Part shown: positions 15,600 through 25,112 of the stretch, one piece after another
Layout of the letters: each line of letters starts with the position of its first letter
Numbering within the stretch: position 1 is the stretch's first letter
Assembly: GCA_017454075.1 (NCBI GenBank)
Contig: JAFTDQ010000116.1
Span: forward strand, 1 to 29,437
Direction: 5' to 3'
From: Clostridia bacterium
GTDB taxonomy: Bacteria > Bacillota_A > Clostridia > Oscillospirales > CAG-272
Length of the DNA: 29,437 nucleotides
Position numbers and translations under genes: made by a program
The notes under the pieces: generated by a model
Database searches by the model: none
What the model was told of the DNA's origin: nothing
Seen by the model: the letters and a program-made list of their open reading frames with translations, nothing else

Positions 15600-17970
15600 A
15601 AATGACATAAACGGATTATTCGGAAAAGGACGTCCGCTCGTACTCGACGGAGCGACGGGAACGATGCTCGGAGAACTCGGGCTTCCGCATACGAATTATC
15701 CCGAAAGACTCTGCCTTACTGACGGAGAAACAATAAAAAACATTCACAGAGCGTATTTTGACGCCGGTTCCGACGTCGTTTTCACCAACACGTTCGGCGC
15801 AAACAGTCTCAGATACGGCTCCGGTGAACTGAAAGACATAATCTTTGCGGCGGTAAGTATAGCCCGCGAGGCGGCCGCCGAAAAAGGTCGCGGGGAGACC
15901 GGGCTCGCAGCCCTGGATATCGGTCCGCTCGGAAGACTTCTCGCCCCGCTCGGGGACATGGAATTTGAAAACGCCGTGGGCGTTTTTTCCGAGACCGCCC
16001 GCCTCGGCGAGGCGGCCGGCGCCGATCTCATAGTTATAGAGACGATGAGCGATCTCTATGAGGCGAAGGCGGCGCTGCTTGCGGCGAAGGAGAGCACCTC
16101 ACTCCCGGTTTTCGTTTCATGCGCTTATTCCGAAAACGGCCGTCTTATGACGGGAGCCGACCCGAAATCGGTCGTCGCGACCCTTTCGGGGCTGGGTGCG
16201 GACGCGCTCGGGGTAAACTGTTCGTTCGGCCCGGACGCGCTCATGCCCGTGCTTGAGATTTACCTGAAATATTCAGCCGCCCCGGTGTTTTTCAAACCGA
16301 ACGCCGGTCTGCCGCAGTTCAGGGACGGCAGAACGGTATATGACGTCACACCGGAACAGTTCGCGGCGTCCGCGGCACGGGCAGCCGAAAAGGGGGCGTT
16401 TGCCGTCGGCGGCTGCTGCGGGACCACGCCTTCACATATAAAAGAACTTTCAAAACTGCTTAAAAAAGTCAGAATCTCAGACAGACAGGTCGTAAAACCT
16501 GACGTCGTATGCTCGGGATGCCGTTCCGTCGAGCTCGGGAAAAGACCGATCCTGATAGGCGAACGCATCAATCCCACAGGTAAAAAAGCGCTGCGGAAGG
16601 CGATAACCGAAGGCGATTTTGACTACGCGGTCTCGGAGGGCGTGGATCAGTGCGAGGCCGGCGCCGACGTCATAGACGTAAACGTCGGGGTACCAGGTCT
16701 TAACGAAACCGAAAATCTCGTCCGCTGCGTCACGGAACTGCAGGCGGCTTGCACGGCGCCTCTTCAGCTCGACTCGTCAAGTCCCGCGGCGCTCGCGGCC
16801 GCAATGAGGATTTACAACGGCAGACCGCTCGTAAACTCCGTCAACGGCAGAAAAGACAGCATGGACGCCGTTTTTCCGCTCGTGAAAAAGTACGGCGGAG
16901 CTGTCGTCGCGCTGCTTCTTGACGAAAACGGCATCCCGTCAGACCCTTCCGGAAGAATAGAAATTGCCGGGAAGATACTTCGGGAAGCCGGGAAATACGG
17001 CATTGGCAGGGACGATATATTTTTTGACGCGCTGACGCTCCCCGTAGGGGCCGATCCGTCGGCGGCCGACGTCACTCTGACTACGCTCCGCGCAATCCGC
17101 GGCGAGCTCGGCGGGAGGACGGTTCTCGGCGTTTCAAACGTTTCCTACGGCCTGCCTCACCGCGAAAAGCTCAACGCCGCGTTCCTGACGTCGGCGCTGT
17201 CGCTCGGGCTCGGCGCGGCGATAGCCGACCCCACCGTGCCAGAAATCAGAGACGCGTTTCTTTCGCACCGCGCGCTTTACGGATATGATCCCGGATTTGA
17301 AAAATACGTTGCCTGTTTCGGGAATTCCGCGCCGGCCCCAGGTACAAGGTCCGCCGAAAATCTGAGGGACGCGGTTTATCGCGGAATGAAGGACGCCGCC
17401 GTCGCCTTCGCTTCGGCCGATGAGGCGAAAAACGATCCCCTAGGTGCGATAAACAGTTCCGTAATACCGGCGCTCGACGACGTCGGCAGGGACTATGACG
17501 AAGGAAAGGCTTTTCTGCCTCAGCTTCTTGCGTGCGCCGACGCGGCGAGCAGAGTGTTTGACGTTCTTTCGACGTGTTTTAAATCCGAAGAAAAGAAATT
17601 CGCCGGAAAGATCGTCCTCGCGACCGTGCGCGGAGACGCGCACGACATCGGGAAGAACATCGTCGGTCTGCTTCTGAAAAGTCACGGATTTGAGGTCATC
17701 GATCTCGGAAAGGACGTCCCTCCGGGCGCCGTCCTCGACGCCGTGAAAAAAACGGGCGCGGATCTCTGCGGACTCAGCGCGCTGATGACGACGACTCTGC
17801 CGTCAATGGAGGAGACCGTCAGACTTCTGAAAAAAGAAGCTCCTCACGTCAGGATAATGGTCGGCGGAGCCGTTCTGACTCAGGAATACGCCGATCTTAT
17901 AGGTGCCGACGGATATGCGCGGGACGGCCTCGCGGCCGTACGACTCGCCGGGCGGCTGTCCGGAAATTGA
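15592..17970 (+). CDS. metH: B12-dependent methionine synthase, lacking activation domain
   Basis: The product (792 aa) has a homocysteine-binding domain (1 to about 290) with zinc ligands Cys210 (GVNCSFGP) and Cys275/Cys276 (GGCCGTTP). A pterin-binding domain (about 320-575) starts with GERINPTGKK and includes DVNVGVPG. A cobalamin cap and Rossmann domain (about 600-792) follow, with the B12-ligating His684 in GDAHDIGKNIV and the later VGGAVLTQ. It is about 430 residues shorter than E. coli MetH because the activation domain is missing; the upstream gene supplies it. The first residues are encoded within the end of that gene. The next promoter's -35 box overlaps the metH stop codon. Activity needs cobalamin, whose source is not in this window. 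Confidence 0.95.
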   Translation: MVKNDINGLFGKGRPLVLDGATGTMLGELGLPHTNYPERLCLTDGETIKNIHRAYFDAGSDVVFTNTFGANSLRYGSGELKDIIFAAVSIAREAAAEKGRGETGLAALDIGPLGRLLAPLGDMEFENAVGVFSETARLGEAAGADLIVIETMSDLYEAKAALLAAKESTSLPVFVSCAYSENGRLMTGADPKSVVATLSGLGADALGVNCSFGPDALMPVLEIYLKYSAAPVFFKPNAGLPQFRDGRTVYDVTPEQFAASAARAAEKGAFAVGGCCGTTPSHIKELSKLLKKVRISDRQVVKPDVVCSGCRSVELGKRPILIGERINPTGKKALRKAITEGDFDYAVSEGVDQCEAGADVIDVNVGVPGLNETENLVRCVTELQAACTAPLQLDSSSPAALAAAMRIYNGRPLVNSVNGRKDSMDAVFPLVKKYGGAVVALLLDENGIPSDPSGRIEIAGKILREAGKYGIGRDDIFFDALTLPVGADPSAADVTLTTLRAIRGELGGRTVLGVSNVSYGLPHREKLNAAFLTSALSLGLGAAIADPTVPEIRDAFLSHRALYGYDPGFEKYVACFGNSAPAPGTRSAENLRDAVYRGMKDAAVAFASADEAKNDPLGAINSSVIPALDDVGRDYDEGKAFLPQLLACADAASRVFDVLSTCFKSEEKKFAGKIVLATVRGDAHDIGKNIVGLLLKSHGFEVIDLGKDVPPGAVLDAVKKTGADLCGLSALMTTTLPSMEETVRLLKKEAPHVRIMVGGAVLTQEYADLIGADGYARDGLAAVRLAGRLSGN

Positions 17971-17995
17971 CTTTTTCGGGATGATGAGTTATAAT
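17967..17995 (+). promoter_or_regulatory. Sigma-A promoter of rimO-pgsA-mnmM
   Basis: TTGACT (17967-17972) and TATAAT (17990-17995) are exactly 17 bp apart. The -35 box overlaps the metH stop codon. It gives a very short leader before the rimO start at 18019 and separates this housekeeping unit from the amino acid genes. Confidence 0.85.
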
Positions 17996-18018
17996 ACTTC
18001 CGGAAGAGGTGATGATTT

Positions 18019-19371
18019 TTGAAAAAACCTGTAATCGGATTCGTTTCGCTCGGATGCCCGAAAAATCAGACGGACACCGAGGTGATGCTTCACGAGCTTA
18101 TCACGGCGGGATATGAGATTACCGCCGAGGAAACCGAAGCCGATATTGTAATAATCAACACCTGCGCTTTTATCGAAAGCGCGAAAAAAGAGGCGATCGA
18201 CAACATACTTGACGTTGCCTGGCTGAAGGAAAACCGGGGGCTCAGGGGGATAATCTGCTGCGGATGTCTTGCGGAAAGATATCGCGAAGAGGTGTTTAAG
18301 GAACTCCCCGAGGTCGACGCCGTGCTTGGGACCGGATCAATCCACGATATTCTCGAAGCGGTCGAGGCGGTCTCCCGGGGTGAAAAATATTATTCCTGCA
18401 AACCGAACGAGGAACTGAAGCTCGGCGGAGACCGTCTTCTCATCCAGCCGGAGTTTTCGGCGTACATCAAGATAGCGGAAGGCTGCGACAACCGGTGCAC
18501 GTATTGCGCGATCCCCGGCATACGCGGGAAATTCCGCTCGAGACCGATCGATGACGTAGTTGCCGAAGCCCGGGATCTTGAAAGGCTCGGGGCGAAAGAA
18601 CTCGTCATAGTCGCCCAGGACACGTCGCGCTACGGCTTCGATCTGTACGGCGAATACAGTCTCGCCCGTCTGATAAGAGATCTTACGGCAAAGACCTCCA
18701 TACCGTGGTTCAGGGTTTTGTACTGCTATCCCGACAAGATTACCGACGAGCTCATAGCAGAGTTCCGGGACAACCCCAGACTTTTGAAATACATAGATCT
18801 TCCGATCCAGCACATCTCGGACGATATTCTGCGGCGCATGAACCGTCACGGCAATTCCGACGTGGTAAAGGACGCCGTCCGGCGCCTCCGCGAAGGAGTC
18901 CCAGGGATCACGATCCGCACGACGGCGATCGTCGGCTTCCCCGGCGAGACCGACGAACAGTTTTCCGAGCTTTGCGATTATATAACCGAGGCGAGGTTTG
19001 ACAGGTTCGGCGCGTTTACGTATTCGCGCGAGGAGGACACTCCGGCATACGATTTCCCGGACCAGATCGACGAGCAGGTCAAGCAGGACAGATACGACCG
19101 CATAATGGAGATCCAGCTCGGCATACACGAGGAACTGAACCGCCGCAAAATCGGCAGGAAACTTCGCGTGCTTTGCGAAGGATACGATCCCGTGGCCGGG
19201 GTATTCTACGGCAGGAGCGAGGCGGACGCGCCGGATATCGACGGAAAGGTCTATTTCACCGGCGGCAGAGTCCGCGGGCAGACGGCTCTCTGGCCTCTGC
19301 CGGGTGATTTTGTCAAGATCATGGTGACCGACGCCGAAGACTACGATCTCATCGGCGAGATCACAAAATAA
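18019..19371 (+). CDS. rimO: Ribosomal protein S12 methylthiotransferase
   Basis: This 450-aa radical-SAM enzyme belongs to the MiaB/RimO family. The N-terminal domain holds the first cluster cysteines (GCPKNQTDTE, NTCAF, GCLAE). The radical-SAM triad is CDNRCTYC (Cys156, Cys160, Cys163). A C-terminal TRAM-like stretch ends the protein. GCPKNQ and CAIPGIRGKFRSR favour RimO over MiaB; RimO methylthiolates an aspartate of protein S12. The start appears to be TTG at 18019, because the nearby ATG (18012) and GTG (18009) are out of frame; AGAGGTGA lies 7 nt upstream. TTG may lower expression. Confidence 0.93.
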   Translation: MKKPVIGFVSLGCPKNQTDTEVMLHELITAGYEITAEETEADIVIINTCAFIESAKKEAIDNILDVAWLKENRGLRGIICCGCLAERYREEVFKELPEVDAVLGTGSIHDILEAVEAVSRGEKYYSCKPNEELKLGGDRLLIQPEFSAYIKIAEGCDNRCTYCAIPGIRGKFRSRPIDDVVAEARDLERLGAKELVIVAQDTSRYGFDLYGEYSLARLIRDLTAKTSIPWFRVLYCYPDKITDELIAEFRDNPRLLKYIDLPIQHISDDILRRMNRHGNSDVVKDAVRRLREGVPGITIRTTAIVGFPGETDEQFSELCDYITEARFDRFGAFTYSREEDTPAYDFPDQIDEQVKQDRYDRIMEIQLGIHEELNRRKIGRKLRVLCEGYDPVAGVFYGRSEADAPDIDGKVYFTGGRVRGQTALWPLPGDFVKIMVTDAEDYDLIGEITK

Positions 19372-19385
19372 CGGAGGAGACTGGA

Positions 19386-19967
19386 ATGAATCTTCCAAAC
19401 AGACTTTCAATCGCAAGGATCATACTGGCTCCGGTTTGTATGGTGCTCATAATATATCCCGTTTTCGGAGATATAGTCACTCCGATAACGGCGCTTCTGC
19501 TTTTCACGGCGGCGTCGCTTACCGACATGTTCGACGGTAAAATAGCGCGGAAGCGCGGACTTGTAACGGATTTCGGAAAATTCATCGATCCGGTCGCCGA
19601 CAAGATGCTTGTACTCGGGACGATGTTCTCCCTGGTCCTTGCCCGCAGGACGGAGCCCGTCGCGTCAAGCGTGATCTTCTGGTGCGCTTTCCTGATTTTC
19701 GTGCGGGAAATTGGGATAACCTCTATCCGCGCCGTTATTATGGGAAAGGTCGACGTCGCGGCCAATAAATGGGGTAAAGCCAAAACCACCATGCAGATGA
19801 TCGCGCTTCACGTCGCGATAGTCGAACCGCTTTTCATAAAGATCACGAATATCAACACTATGTATATACCGACGATGGCGCTGCTCGCCGTTTCGGCCGT
19901 GCTGGCCGTAATATCGGGCGTTATTTACATGAGGGCGTATCTGCCTTATCTCGACACGGGAAAATGA
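19386..19967 (+). CDS. pgsA: CDP-diacylglycerol-glycerol-3-phosphate phosphatidyltransferase
   Basis: The 193-aa membrane enzyme makes phosphatidylglycerol phosphate. It has the CDP-alcohol phosphatidyltransferase signature: DMFDGKIAR, then G and two spaced aspartates in DFGKFIDPVADK. Several hydrophobic segments surround the motif. LPNRLSIARI at the N-terminus is typical of PgsA. GGAGGAGA precedes the ATG, 14 nt after rimO. It overlaps the next gene by ATGA. Confidence 0.93.
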   Translation: MNLPNRLSIARIILAPVCMVLIIYPVFGDIVTPITALLLFTAASLTDMFDGKIARKRGLVTDFGKFIDPVADKMLVLGTMFSLVLARRTEPVASSVIFWCAFLIFVREIGITSIRAVIMGKVDVAANKWGKAKTTMQMIALHVAIVEPLFIKITNINTMYIPTMALLAVSAVLAVISGVIYMRAYLPYLDTGK

Positions 19968-20512
19968 TCGATCTCATCGACCTTGAAAAGAGTCTTCTTC
20001 TCCCGCACGTGAAAAAGGGCGGCGTCGCAGTAGATTTCACGATGGGAAACGGTCACGACACGCTCTGGCTGTCGGAGGCCGTCGGGGACGACGGACACGT
20101 TTATGCCTTTGACATACAGCCGCAGGCGATTGAAAACACCCGCGCACGGCTTGAAGAGCACGGGAGAAAAAACTGCGAGCTCATATGCGACTCGCACTCG
20201 AACGTCAGGAATTACGTCGGGGAAAAGATATGCGCCGGGATGTTCAACCTCGGATACCTTCCCGGAAGCGACAGAAAAATCACCACGATGAGGCCGTCGA
20301 CTATGGCGGCGGTCACGGCGGCGCTCGAACTTCTCGGGCCGGACGGCGGACTGCTTATCGCGGTCTATCCCGGTCACGAGGAAGGCACGCTTGAGGGAAA
20401 AATGCTCGATGAATTCTTTGCCGGTCTCGACAGGAGGGAGATATGCGTGAGCAAATTCCGCATAGTTAACTCCCCGACCTCGCCCTTTTTCTTCCTTGTC
20501 GAAAAAAAATAA
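19964..20512 (+). CDS. mnmM: tRNA (mnm5s2U34) methyltransferase MnmM (YtqB family)
   Basis: The 182-aa class I SAM methyltransferase has motif I VAVDFTMGNGHDT, an acidic strand end YAFDIQPQA and the FNLGYLPGSDR stretch characteristic of the YtqB family, long annotated as rRNA methylase. In B. subtilis YtqB has been assigned as MnmM, which methylates the aminomethyl group of the tRNA wobble uridine; I transfer this by family resemblance. It starts in an ATGA overlap with pgsA, suggesting translational coupling with a lipid enzyme that has no obvious functional link. Confidence 0.85.
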   Translation: MIDLIDLEKSLLLPHVKKGGVAVDFTMGNGHDTLWLSEAVGDDGHVYAFDIQPQAIENTRARLEEHGRKNCELICDSHSNVRNYVGEKICAGMFNLGYLPGSDRKITTMRPSTMAAVTAALELLGPDGGLLIAVYPGHEEGTLEGKMLDEFFAGLDRREICVSKFRIVNSPTSPFFFLVEKK

Positions 20513-20525
20513 TTGGTTTTTTGAA

Positions 20526-20553
20526 AAAAAGCGTATTTTTCGCTTGCTTTTTT
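20526..20553 (+). terminator. Weak terminator after mnmM
   Basis: AAGCG (20529-20533) and CGCTT (20541-20545) can pair around a T-rich loop, with an A-run before and GCTTTTTT after. The stem is short and overlaps the -35 region of the next promoter, so this is a tentative call. Confidence 0.35.
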
Positions 20554-20572
20554 CGGCGGGGCGTGATATAAT
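20544..20572 (+). promoter_or_regulatory. Sigma-A promoter of secG
   Basis: TTGCTT (20544-20549) and TATAAT (20567-20572) are 17 bp apart, with an extended TGA before the -10. The leader to the secG ATG at 20645 is about 65 nt and starts with a GC-rich palindrome-like stretch (CGCGCTGCGGCGCG). Confidence 0.82.
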
Positions 20573-20644
20573 TATAGACCCGCGCTGCGGCGCGACAACG
20601 ACAGACAATTCTTATTGACAGATAAAGAGGGTTATTGATATAAA

Positions 20645-21031
20645 ATGGGAGCTCTTAAAATAGTTTTCGGTATAATTCTGATAATCGCCGCGCTTGCGCT
20701 TATCGCCGTGGTTCTTCTCCAGTCCGGAAAAGACAAATCGCTTTCGAGCGCTATAGCCGGCGGCGGAAAAACAGACTCATATTACGGGAAAAACAAGGCG
20801 AAAGCGGCCGACAAGATCCTTGAAAAGGTGACCGCGGTCGTCGCCGTCCTGTTTACTCTGATAGTGCTTGTTTCCTTTATCGCTCAGAAGGACTCGGATC
20901 TTGAGCCGATAAAGGACATCTCGACCTCCGAAGCCACTTCCGAAACCGTGGCCGATACCGAGAAGGCAACGGAGCCGGTCGACGACGCGGCGGACAGTTC
21001 GGCGGTCACGACTCTCGCGGCGGCTGAATAA
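20645..21031 (+). CDS. secG: Preprotein translocase subunit SecG with acidic C-terminal tail
   Basis: The product (128 aa) has two membrane segments (about 4-25 and 60-82) and the SecG middle loop: [19 protein letters not shown], then [16 protein letters not shown]. SecG assists SecYE-driven protein export. Typical SecG is about 75-80 aa. Here residues 84-128 form an extra tail rich in Glu, Asp, Ser, Thr and Ala with no basic residues apart from two Lys. ATG 20645 is preceded by AGAGGG at longer than usual spacing. A strong hairpin terminator follows directly. Confidence 0.88.
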   Translation: MGALKIVFGIILIIAALALIAVVLLQSGKDKSLSSAIAGGGKTDSYYGKNKAKAADKILEKVTAVVAVLFTLIVLVSFIAQKDSDLEPIKDISTSEATSETVADTEKATEPVDDAADSSAVTTLAAAE

Positions 21032-21043
21032 ATCGTCAATCAC

Positions 21044-21077
21044 CGGGGCGTCCTTCGGGACCGCCCCGTTTTACTTT
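21044..21077 (+). terminator. Intrinsic terminator after secG
   Basis: CGGGGCGTCC (21044-21053), a TTCG tetraloop and GGACCGCCCCG (21058-21068, one bulged C) form a strong stem followed by TTTTACTTTT. It ends only about 13 bp before the aconitase-family gene, leaving no room for a normal promoter between them. Confidence 0.88.
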
Positions 21078-21090
21078 TCTGAGGCACAAT

Positions 21091-23223
21091 ATGATTAAGA
21101 TAACTGCGGAAAAATGCGTTCGTCTTTCCGGGGACTCCTTTGTTCCGGCGGACGGTTACAGCGGAAAAACCGGGAAAACAATTGCGGAAAAGATTCTTTC
21201 CGGTCACAACTCCGGGACCGGCGAGGATCTCAGGATAAAGTTTGACGCGCTCGCGTCCCACGATATCACGTACGTCGGGATAATACAGACGGCGAGGGCA
21301 GGCGGGCTGAAAGAGTTTCCCGTTCCCTACGTTCTGACAAACTGTCACAACAGTCTCTGCGCCGTCGGGGGAACAATAAACGAGGACGATCATCTTTTCG
21401 GCCTTTCCGCCGCGAAAAAATACGGCGGGATCTACGTGCCGGCCCATCAGGCGGTCATTCACTCTTTCATGCGTGAGAGATATGCCTTCTGCGGAGGGAT
21501 GATACTCGGTTCCGACAGCCATACGCGCTACGGAGCGCTCGGCACGCTCGGCATCGGAGAGGGCGGTCCCGAGCTCGTCAAGCAGCTGCTCCGGCGCACG
21601 TACGATATAAAAAGGCCGGGGATCGTTGCCGTGAAACTGACAGGCAGTCCGCGGAACGGGATCGGACCTCACGACGTCGCGATCGCTCTTATCGGAGCGG
21701 TTTTCGCCTCGGGTATCGTAAAAAACAAGATTCTTGAGTTCGTCGGAGACGGGATTTCTAATCTGTCGGTAGAGTTCAGGAACGGGATCGACGTCATGAC
21801 GACGGAGACCGCCTGTCTTTCCTCCGTATGGAAAACCGATGAAAAAGTTAAAGAGTATTTTGAGACTCACGGCAGACCGGAGGCGTACCGTGAACTCAGC
21901 CCGGACGAAGGAGCCGTTTACGACGCGCTGGTCGAGATAGACCTCTCGTCAATTGAGTCCATGATCGCCCTCCCGTTTCATCCGTCAAACGCCGTCACGG
22001 TCCGCGAGCTCAAAGAAAATCCTCGCCTTGTTCTGTCTGAAAAGGCGCCGGCGCTGCTCTCAAAGATCGGCAGTGACGGAAAGATAAGGGCGGAGCAGGG
22101 AATTATAGCGGGATGTGCAGGCGGCATTTACGAAAATCTCGTTGCGGCGAAGGATATTCTTTCCCGCGGCGCCGATCTCAGGGATTTCACCCTTTCGGTC
22201 TATCCGGCGAGCCAGCCGGTCCTCGGACAGATTATCCGGGACGGAACGGCTGAGGGACTGATTTCGGCCGGCGCGATACTCAAAACGGCGTTCTGCGGAC
22301 CTTGCTTCGGGGCGGGGGACGTGCCGGGCAACGGCTGTCTCAGTCTTCGCCATACCACGAGAAACTTCCCGAACCGCGAGGGCTCGAAACCCGGCGACGG
22401 GCAGGAGGCCTTCGTTGCGCTCGCCGACGCGAGGACGATCGCCGCAACCGCCGCAAACGGAGGCGTACTAACGGGAGGCGACGAGACAGGCGCCGGGCTT
22501 TCGGTTCCCGAATACCGTTTTGACAGTTCGTCTTATGACGCCAAGGTTTACGACGGTTTCGGCAAAGCAATGCCCGACACCGAACTGATATACGGTCCAA
22601 ACATTGCAGACTGGCCGAAGATCGAACCGCTGAAGGATGATCTTCTTCTCAAAGTCTGCTCGGTCATAAACGACCCCGTCACGACGACGGACGAGCTTAT
22701 CCCCTCGGGGGAGACCTCGTCGTACCGCTCAAACCCTTATAAGCTCGCCGAATTCACCCTTTCACGGAGAGATCCCGGCTACGTTTCACGCGCAAAGGCC
22801 GCAGGAAATGAGGATATACCGGGTTTTGAGTTTCTCGACCCCGAACGCCTTACCCGCGGATCTGTCATATATGCGACGAAGCCCGGAGACGGGTCGGCGC
22901 GCGAGCAGGCGGCCTCGTGTCAGAGAGTCCTCGGCGGCGCCGCGAATATCGCAGTCGAATATGCGACGAAACGCTATCGCTCGAATCTTATAAACTGGGG
23001 AATGATACCGTTCACCGTAAACGGCGATCCGGGTCTTTCTGTCGGAGACTATATTTTTATCCGGGATATACGCGCGGCTTTGACAGGAAAACTGCCGGAG
23101 GTCGACGCGACCGTCGTCAGCGGAGAGAGCAGGAGGACCGTCAGACTCGTCATGCCGTCGCTCACGGAACCCGAGCGCGAGACGATACTCTCCGGATGTC
23201 TTGTCAACTACTATAACAAATGA
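21091..23223 (+). CDS. Aconitase-family hydratase
   Basis: The 710-aa product has the domains of monomeric aconitase-type hydratases. It shows LTNCHNSLC early, [24 protein letters not shown], then cluster cysteines Cys342 (AGCAGG) and Cys402/Cys405 (CGPCFGAGD) for a [4Fe-4S] cluster. The C-terminal swivelling domain includes GSAREQAA and a basic segment KRYRSN. Gut Clostridia often carry this type annotated as hydratase or aconitate hydratase. Aconitase, citrate to isocitrate, is the default call; homoaconitase or 2-methylaconitase type activity cannot be excluded. No citrate synthase or isocitrate dehydrogenase lies nearby. It overlaps the next gene by ATGA. Its promoter is unclear, perhaps readthrough from secG. 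Confidence 0.85.
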   Translation: MIKITAEKCVRLSGDSFVPADGYSGKTGKTIAEKILSGHNSGTGEDLRIKFDALASHDITYVGIIQTARAGGLKEFPVPYVLTNCHNSLCAVGGTINEDDHLFGLSAAKKYGGIYVPAHQAVIHSFMRERYAFCGGMILGSDSHTRYGALGTLGIGEGGPELVKQLLRRTYDIKRPGIVAVKLTGSPRNGIGPHDVAIALIGAVFASGIVKNKILEFVGDGISNLSVEFRNGIDVMTTETACLSSVWKTDEKVKEYFETHGRPEAYRELSPDEGAVYDALVEIDLSSIESMIALPFHPSNAVTVRELKENPRLVLSEKAPALLSKIGSDGKIRAEQGIIAGCAGGIYENLVAAKDILSRGADLRDFTLSVYPASQPVLGQIIRDGTAEGLISAGAILKTAFCGPCFGAGDVPGNGCLSLRHTTRNFPNREGSKPGDGQEAFVALADARTIAATAANGGVLTGGDETGAGLSVPEYRFDSSSYDAKVYDGFGKAMPDTELIYGPNIADWPKIEPLKDDLLLKVCSVINDPVTTTDELIPSGETSSYRSNPYKLAEFTLSRRDPGYVSRAKAAGNEDIPGFEFLDPERLTRGSVIYATKPGDGSAREQAASCQRVLGGAANIAVEYATKRYRSNLINWGMIPFTVNGDPGLSVGDYIFIRDIRAALTGKLPEVDATVVSGESRRTVRLVMPSLTEPERETILSGCLVNYYNK

Positions 23224-24230
23224 AGCGGCGCCCGGCCCTCTTCGCCGCTCTGGCGCTTGTCATCGCCTCCGCGGCAGCCCTGATATTGACTTTTACGCTG
23301 GAAAAAAGCGCGCCCTCGGGCGTCAATGATGAGATCACTTATGATAAAACAGAAGAAAGCGCCGGCTCCGGACGGCCGGGAAAGGATCTGAACGGGATGA
23401 AGAAAGCAAGAGTTTTTGTCCTGGCGGGACAGTCAAACGCCGTCGGCGTGGGACACGCGGAATATCTGAGCGGCCATTTCGGACGTGATGAAATAAAAAA
23501 GTGGCGCGAGGGATTCGAAAACGTAAAACTCATCTACGTTTCCCACAATATAAGAAGCAGCGGGTTCGTTCCGACAAAGATCGGATGCGCGGAGTTCGGG
23601 AGGGACACTTTCGGCCCCGAGGTCGGCGTCGCCGATCTGCTCGACGAGAGATACCCCGGTCAGACGTTTTTTATAGTCAAATGCGCCTTCGGCGGGATGT
23701 CGCTTTTCCGCGACTGGCTTTCGCCATCCGGGGGGCCGGGTCTCTACGACCCGGACTCGCGTTATGAAGACGGCTTCCTGACCGGAGGCGAACGCAGTTA
23801 CGGCTGGTGCTACAATGAGCTTGCGGAACTTCTCAAAAAAAGTTTTGAGACTCTTGAATCGGAAGGATATAAGCCGGAGATCGAGGCGTTTTTCTGGATG
23901 CAGGGCGAAACCGATGCCGTGGTCGGCCGGGTCGACGGATACATAGAACTTTATGACGCCCTGCTAAAAGACCTTGCAAATGAGTTCCCCGGATATTTTG
24001 ACGGCTGTGTTTACGTTGACGCGGGGATTAGCGAGGTCTGGGAAAACTATGAAAAAATCAACGAGGCGAAGCGTATCTACGCCGCTCAGAGCAGCGACCG
24101 CCGTTTTATCGATACGATAGGTGCGGGGCTGACGACGAAAAACGAGCCGCGGGATGTTCCTGATATCGCGCATTACGATTCAGACAGCGTCATAAAACTC
24201 GGTCGGCTTTTTGCGGAATATGCGTTCTGA
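23220..24230 (+). CDS. Membrane-anchored SASA-family carbohydrate esterase
   Basis: The 336-aa product has an N-terminal hydrophobic segment (about 7-27) that is a signal anchor or signal peptide, then a short linker. A SGNH-type esterase domain of the SASA (sialate O-acetylesterase/acetylxylan esterase) family follows. Nucleophile Ser72 lies in [17 protein letters not shown] contains Glu230, and IAHYDSDS holds the probable catalytic His318. Such enzymes remove acetyl groups from sialic acids or plant polysaccharides outside the cell. No glycosidases or transporters are nearby, so the substrate is open. The start overlaps the hydratase stop (ATGA), an odd pairing of a cytosolic Fe-S enzyme with an exported esterase. 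Confidence 0.85.
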   Translation: MKRRPALFAALALVIASAAALILTFTLEKSAPSGVNDEITYDKTEESAGSGRPGKDLNGMKKARVFVLAGQSNAVGVGHAEYLSGHFGRDEIKKWREGFENVKLIYVSHNIRSSGFVPTKIGCAEFGRDTFGPEVGVADLLDERYPGQTFFIVKCAFGGMSLFRDWLSPSGGPGLYDPDSRYEDGFLTGGERSYGWCYNELAELLKKSFETLESEGYKPEIEAFFWMQGETDAVVGRVDGYIELYDALLKDLANEFPGYFDGCVYVDAGISEVWENYEKINEAKRIYAAQSSDRRFIDTIGAGLTTKNEPRDVPDIAHYDSDSVIKLGRLFAEYAF

Positions 24231-25110
24231 TACCTGGATAAAAAAGCACGCCGCGTCCCTTTCCGGGACGAAAACGGCGATAACCGGGAGCACCGGCGGG
24301 CTCGGCAGGGAGATCTGCCGTTATATCGCGCGGCTCGGTGGAGATCTGATACTTCTCGACAGGAACGCTGAGCGCTCCGGAGAGCACGCCCGCGAACTGA
24401 TACGTGATTACGGTATCGGCGTCACGACGATAAATACCGATCTGACGTCACCGGTATCGCTGAAAAGCGCGGCGGACGGGCTGAAGATAATTAGACCCGA
24501 TAATCTGATCCTCAACGGAGCCGTATACGCAGTCCCGAGGTTTACCTGCGAGGGCGGATTCGACAACGTTTTCCAGACGAATTTCCTTTCGCACTACTAT
24601 CTCGTGAACGAACTGCTTCCGGTCCTTTCGGAAACCCGTGGTAGGGTAGTGGCTGTCGGGAGCGTCGCCTACAGATACTCAAAGACGCGACCGGACGACG
24701 TCGATTTTTCAGGCCAAAAGAGTTCTGCAAAGGTATACGGGAATTCGAAGAGATATCTGATGTTCTCGCTTTACGACCTTTTCGGCGAGGAAAAAGGAGC
24801 TGCGCTCTCCGTCGCCCATCCGGGGATATCGTTTACCGGGATAACGGCCCATTATCCGAAATGGCTTTTTGCGGTCATAAAGAACCCCATGAAGCTGATT
24901 TTCATGAAACCGAAACGCGCCTGCCTGTCTGTTATTCAGGGCCTTTTTGAGACGTGCTCGGATTGCGAATGGATCGGTCCGCGCTTTTTCGACATCTGGG
25001 GACTCCCGAAAAAAAGGGTTCTCCGGGACGTGAGCGGACAGGAAAAGGAAGAAATTGCATTCCGTGCGCGCCGCGCGCTTGCCGTGTTCAGGGAAAAAAC
25101 CGGAATATAA
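24220..25110 (+). CDS. Short-chain dehydrogenase/reductase
   Basis: The product is 296 aa with the Rossmann motif TGSTGGLG (22-29), NLILNGA in the NNAG position, and the catalytic YGNSK (Tyr173, Lys177). A serine lies upstream near AVGSVAY. The classical SDR core is followed by about 60 extra residues, and the overall pattern resembles retinol-dehydrogenase/protochlorophyllide-reductase-like SDRs. NAD(P) and substrate preference cannot be told by eye. I chose ATG 24220, overlapping the esterase end by 11 nt; an in-frame TTG at 24211 is an alternative. The hairpin array begins 2 bp after the stop codon. Confidence 0.88.
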   Translation: MRSDTWIKKHAASLSGTKTAITGSTGGLGREICRYIARLGGDLILLDRNAERSGEHARELIRDYGIGVTTINTDLTSPVSLKSAADGLKIIRPDNLILNGAVYAVPRFTCEGGFDNVFQTNFLSHYYLVNELLPVLSETRGRVVAVGSVAYRYSKTRPDDVDFSGQKSSAKVYGNSKRYLMFSLYDLFGEEKGAALSVAHPGISFTGITAHYPKWLFAVIKNPMKLIFMKPKRACLSVIQGLFETCSDCEWIGPRFFDIWGLPKKRVLRDVSGQEKEEIAFRARRALAVFREKTGI

Positions 25111-25112
25111 AA

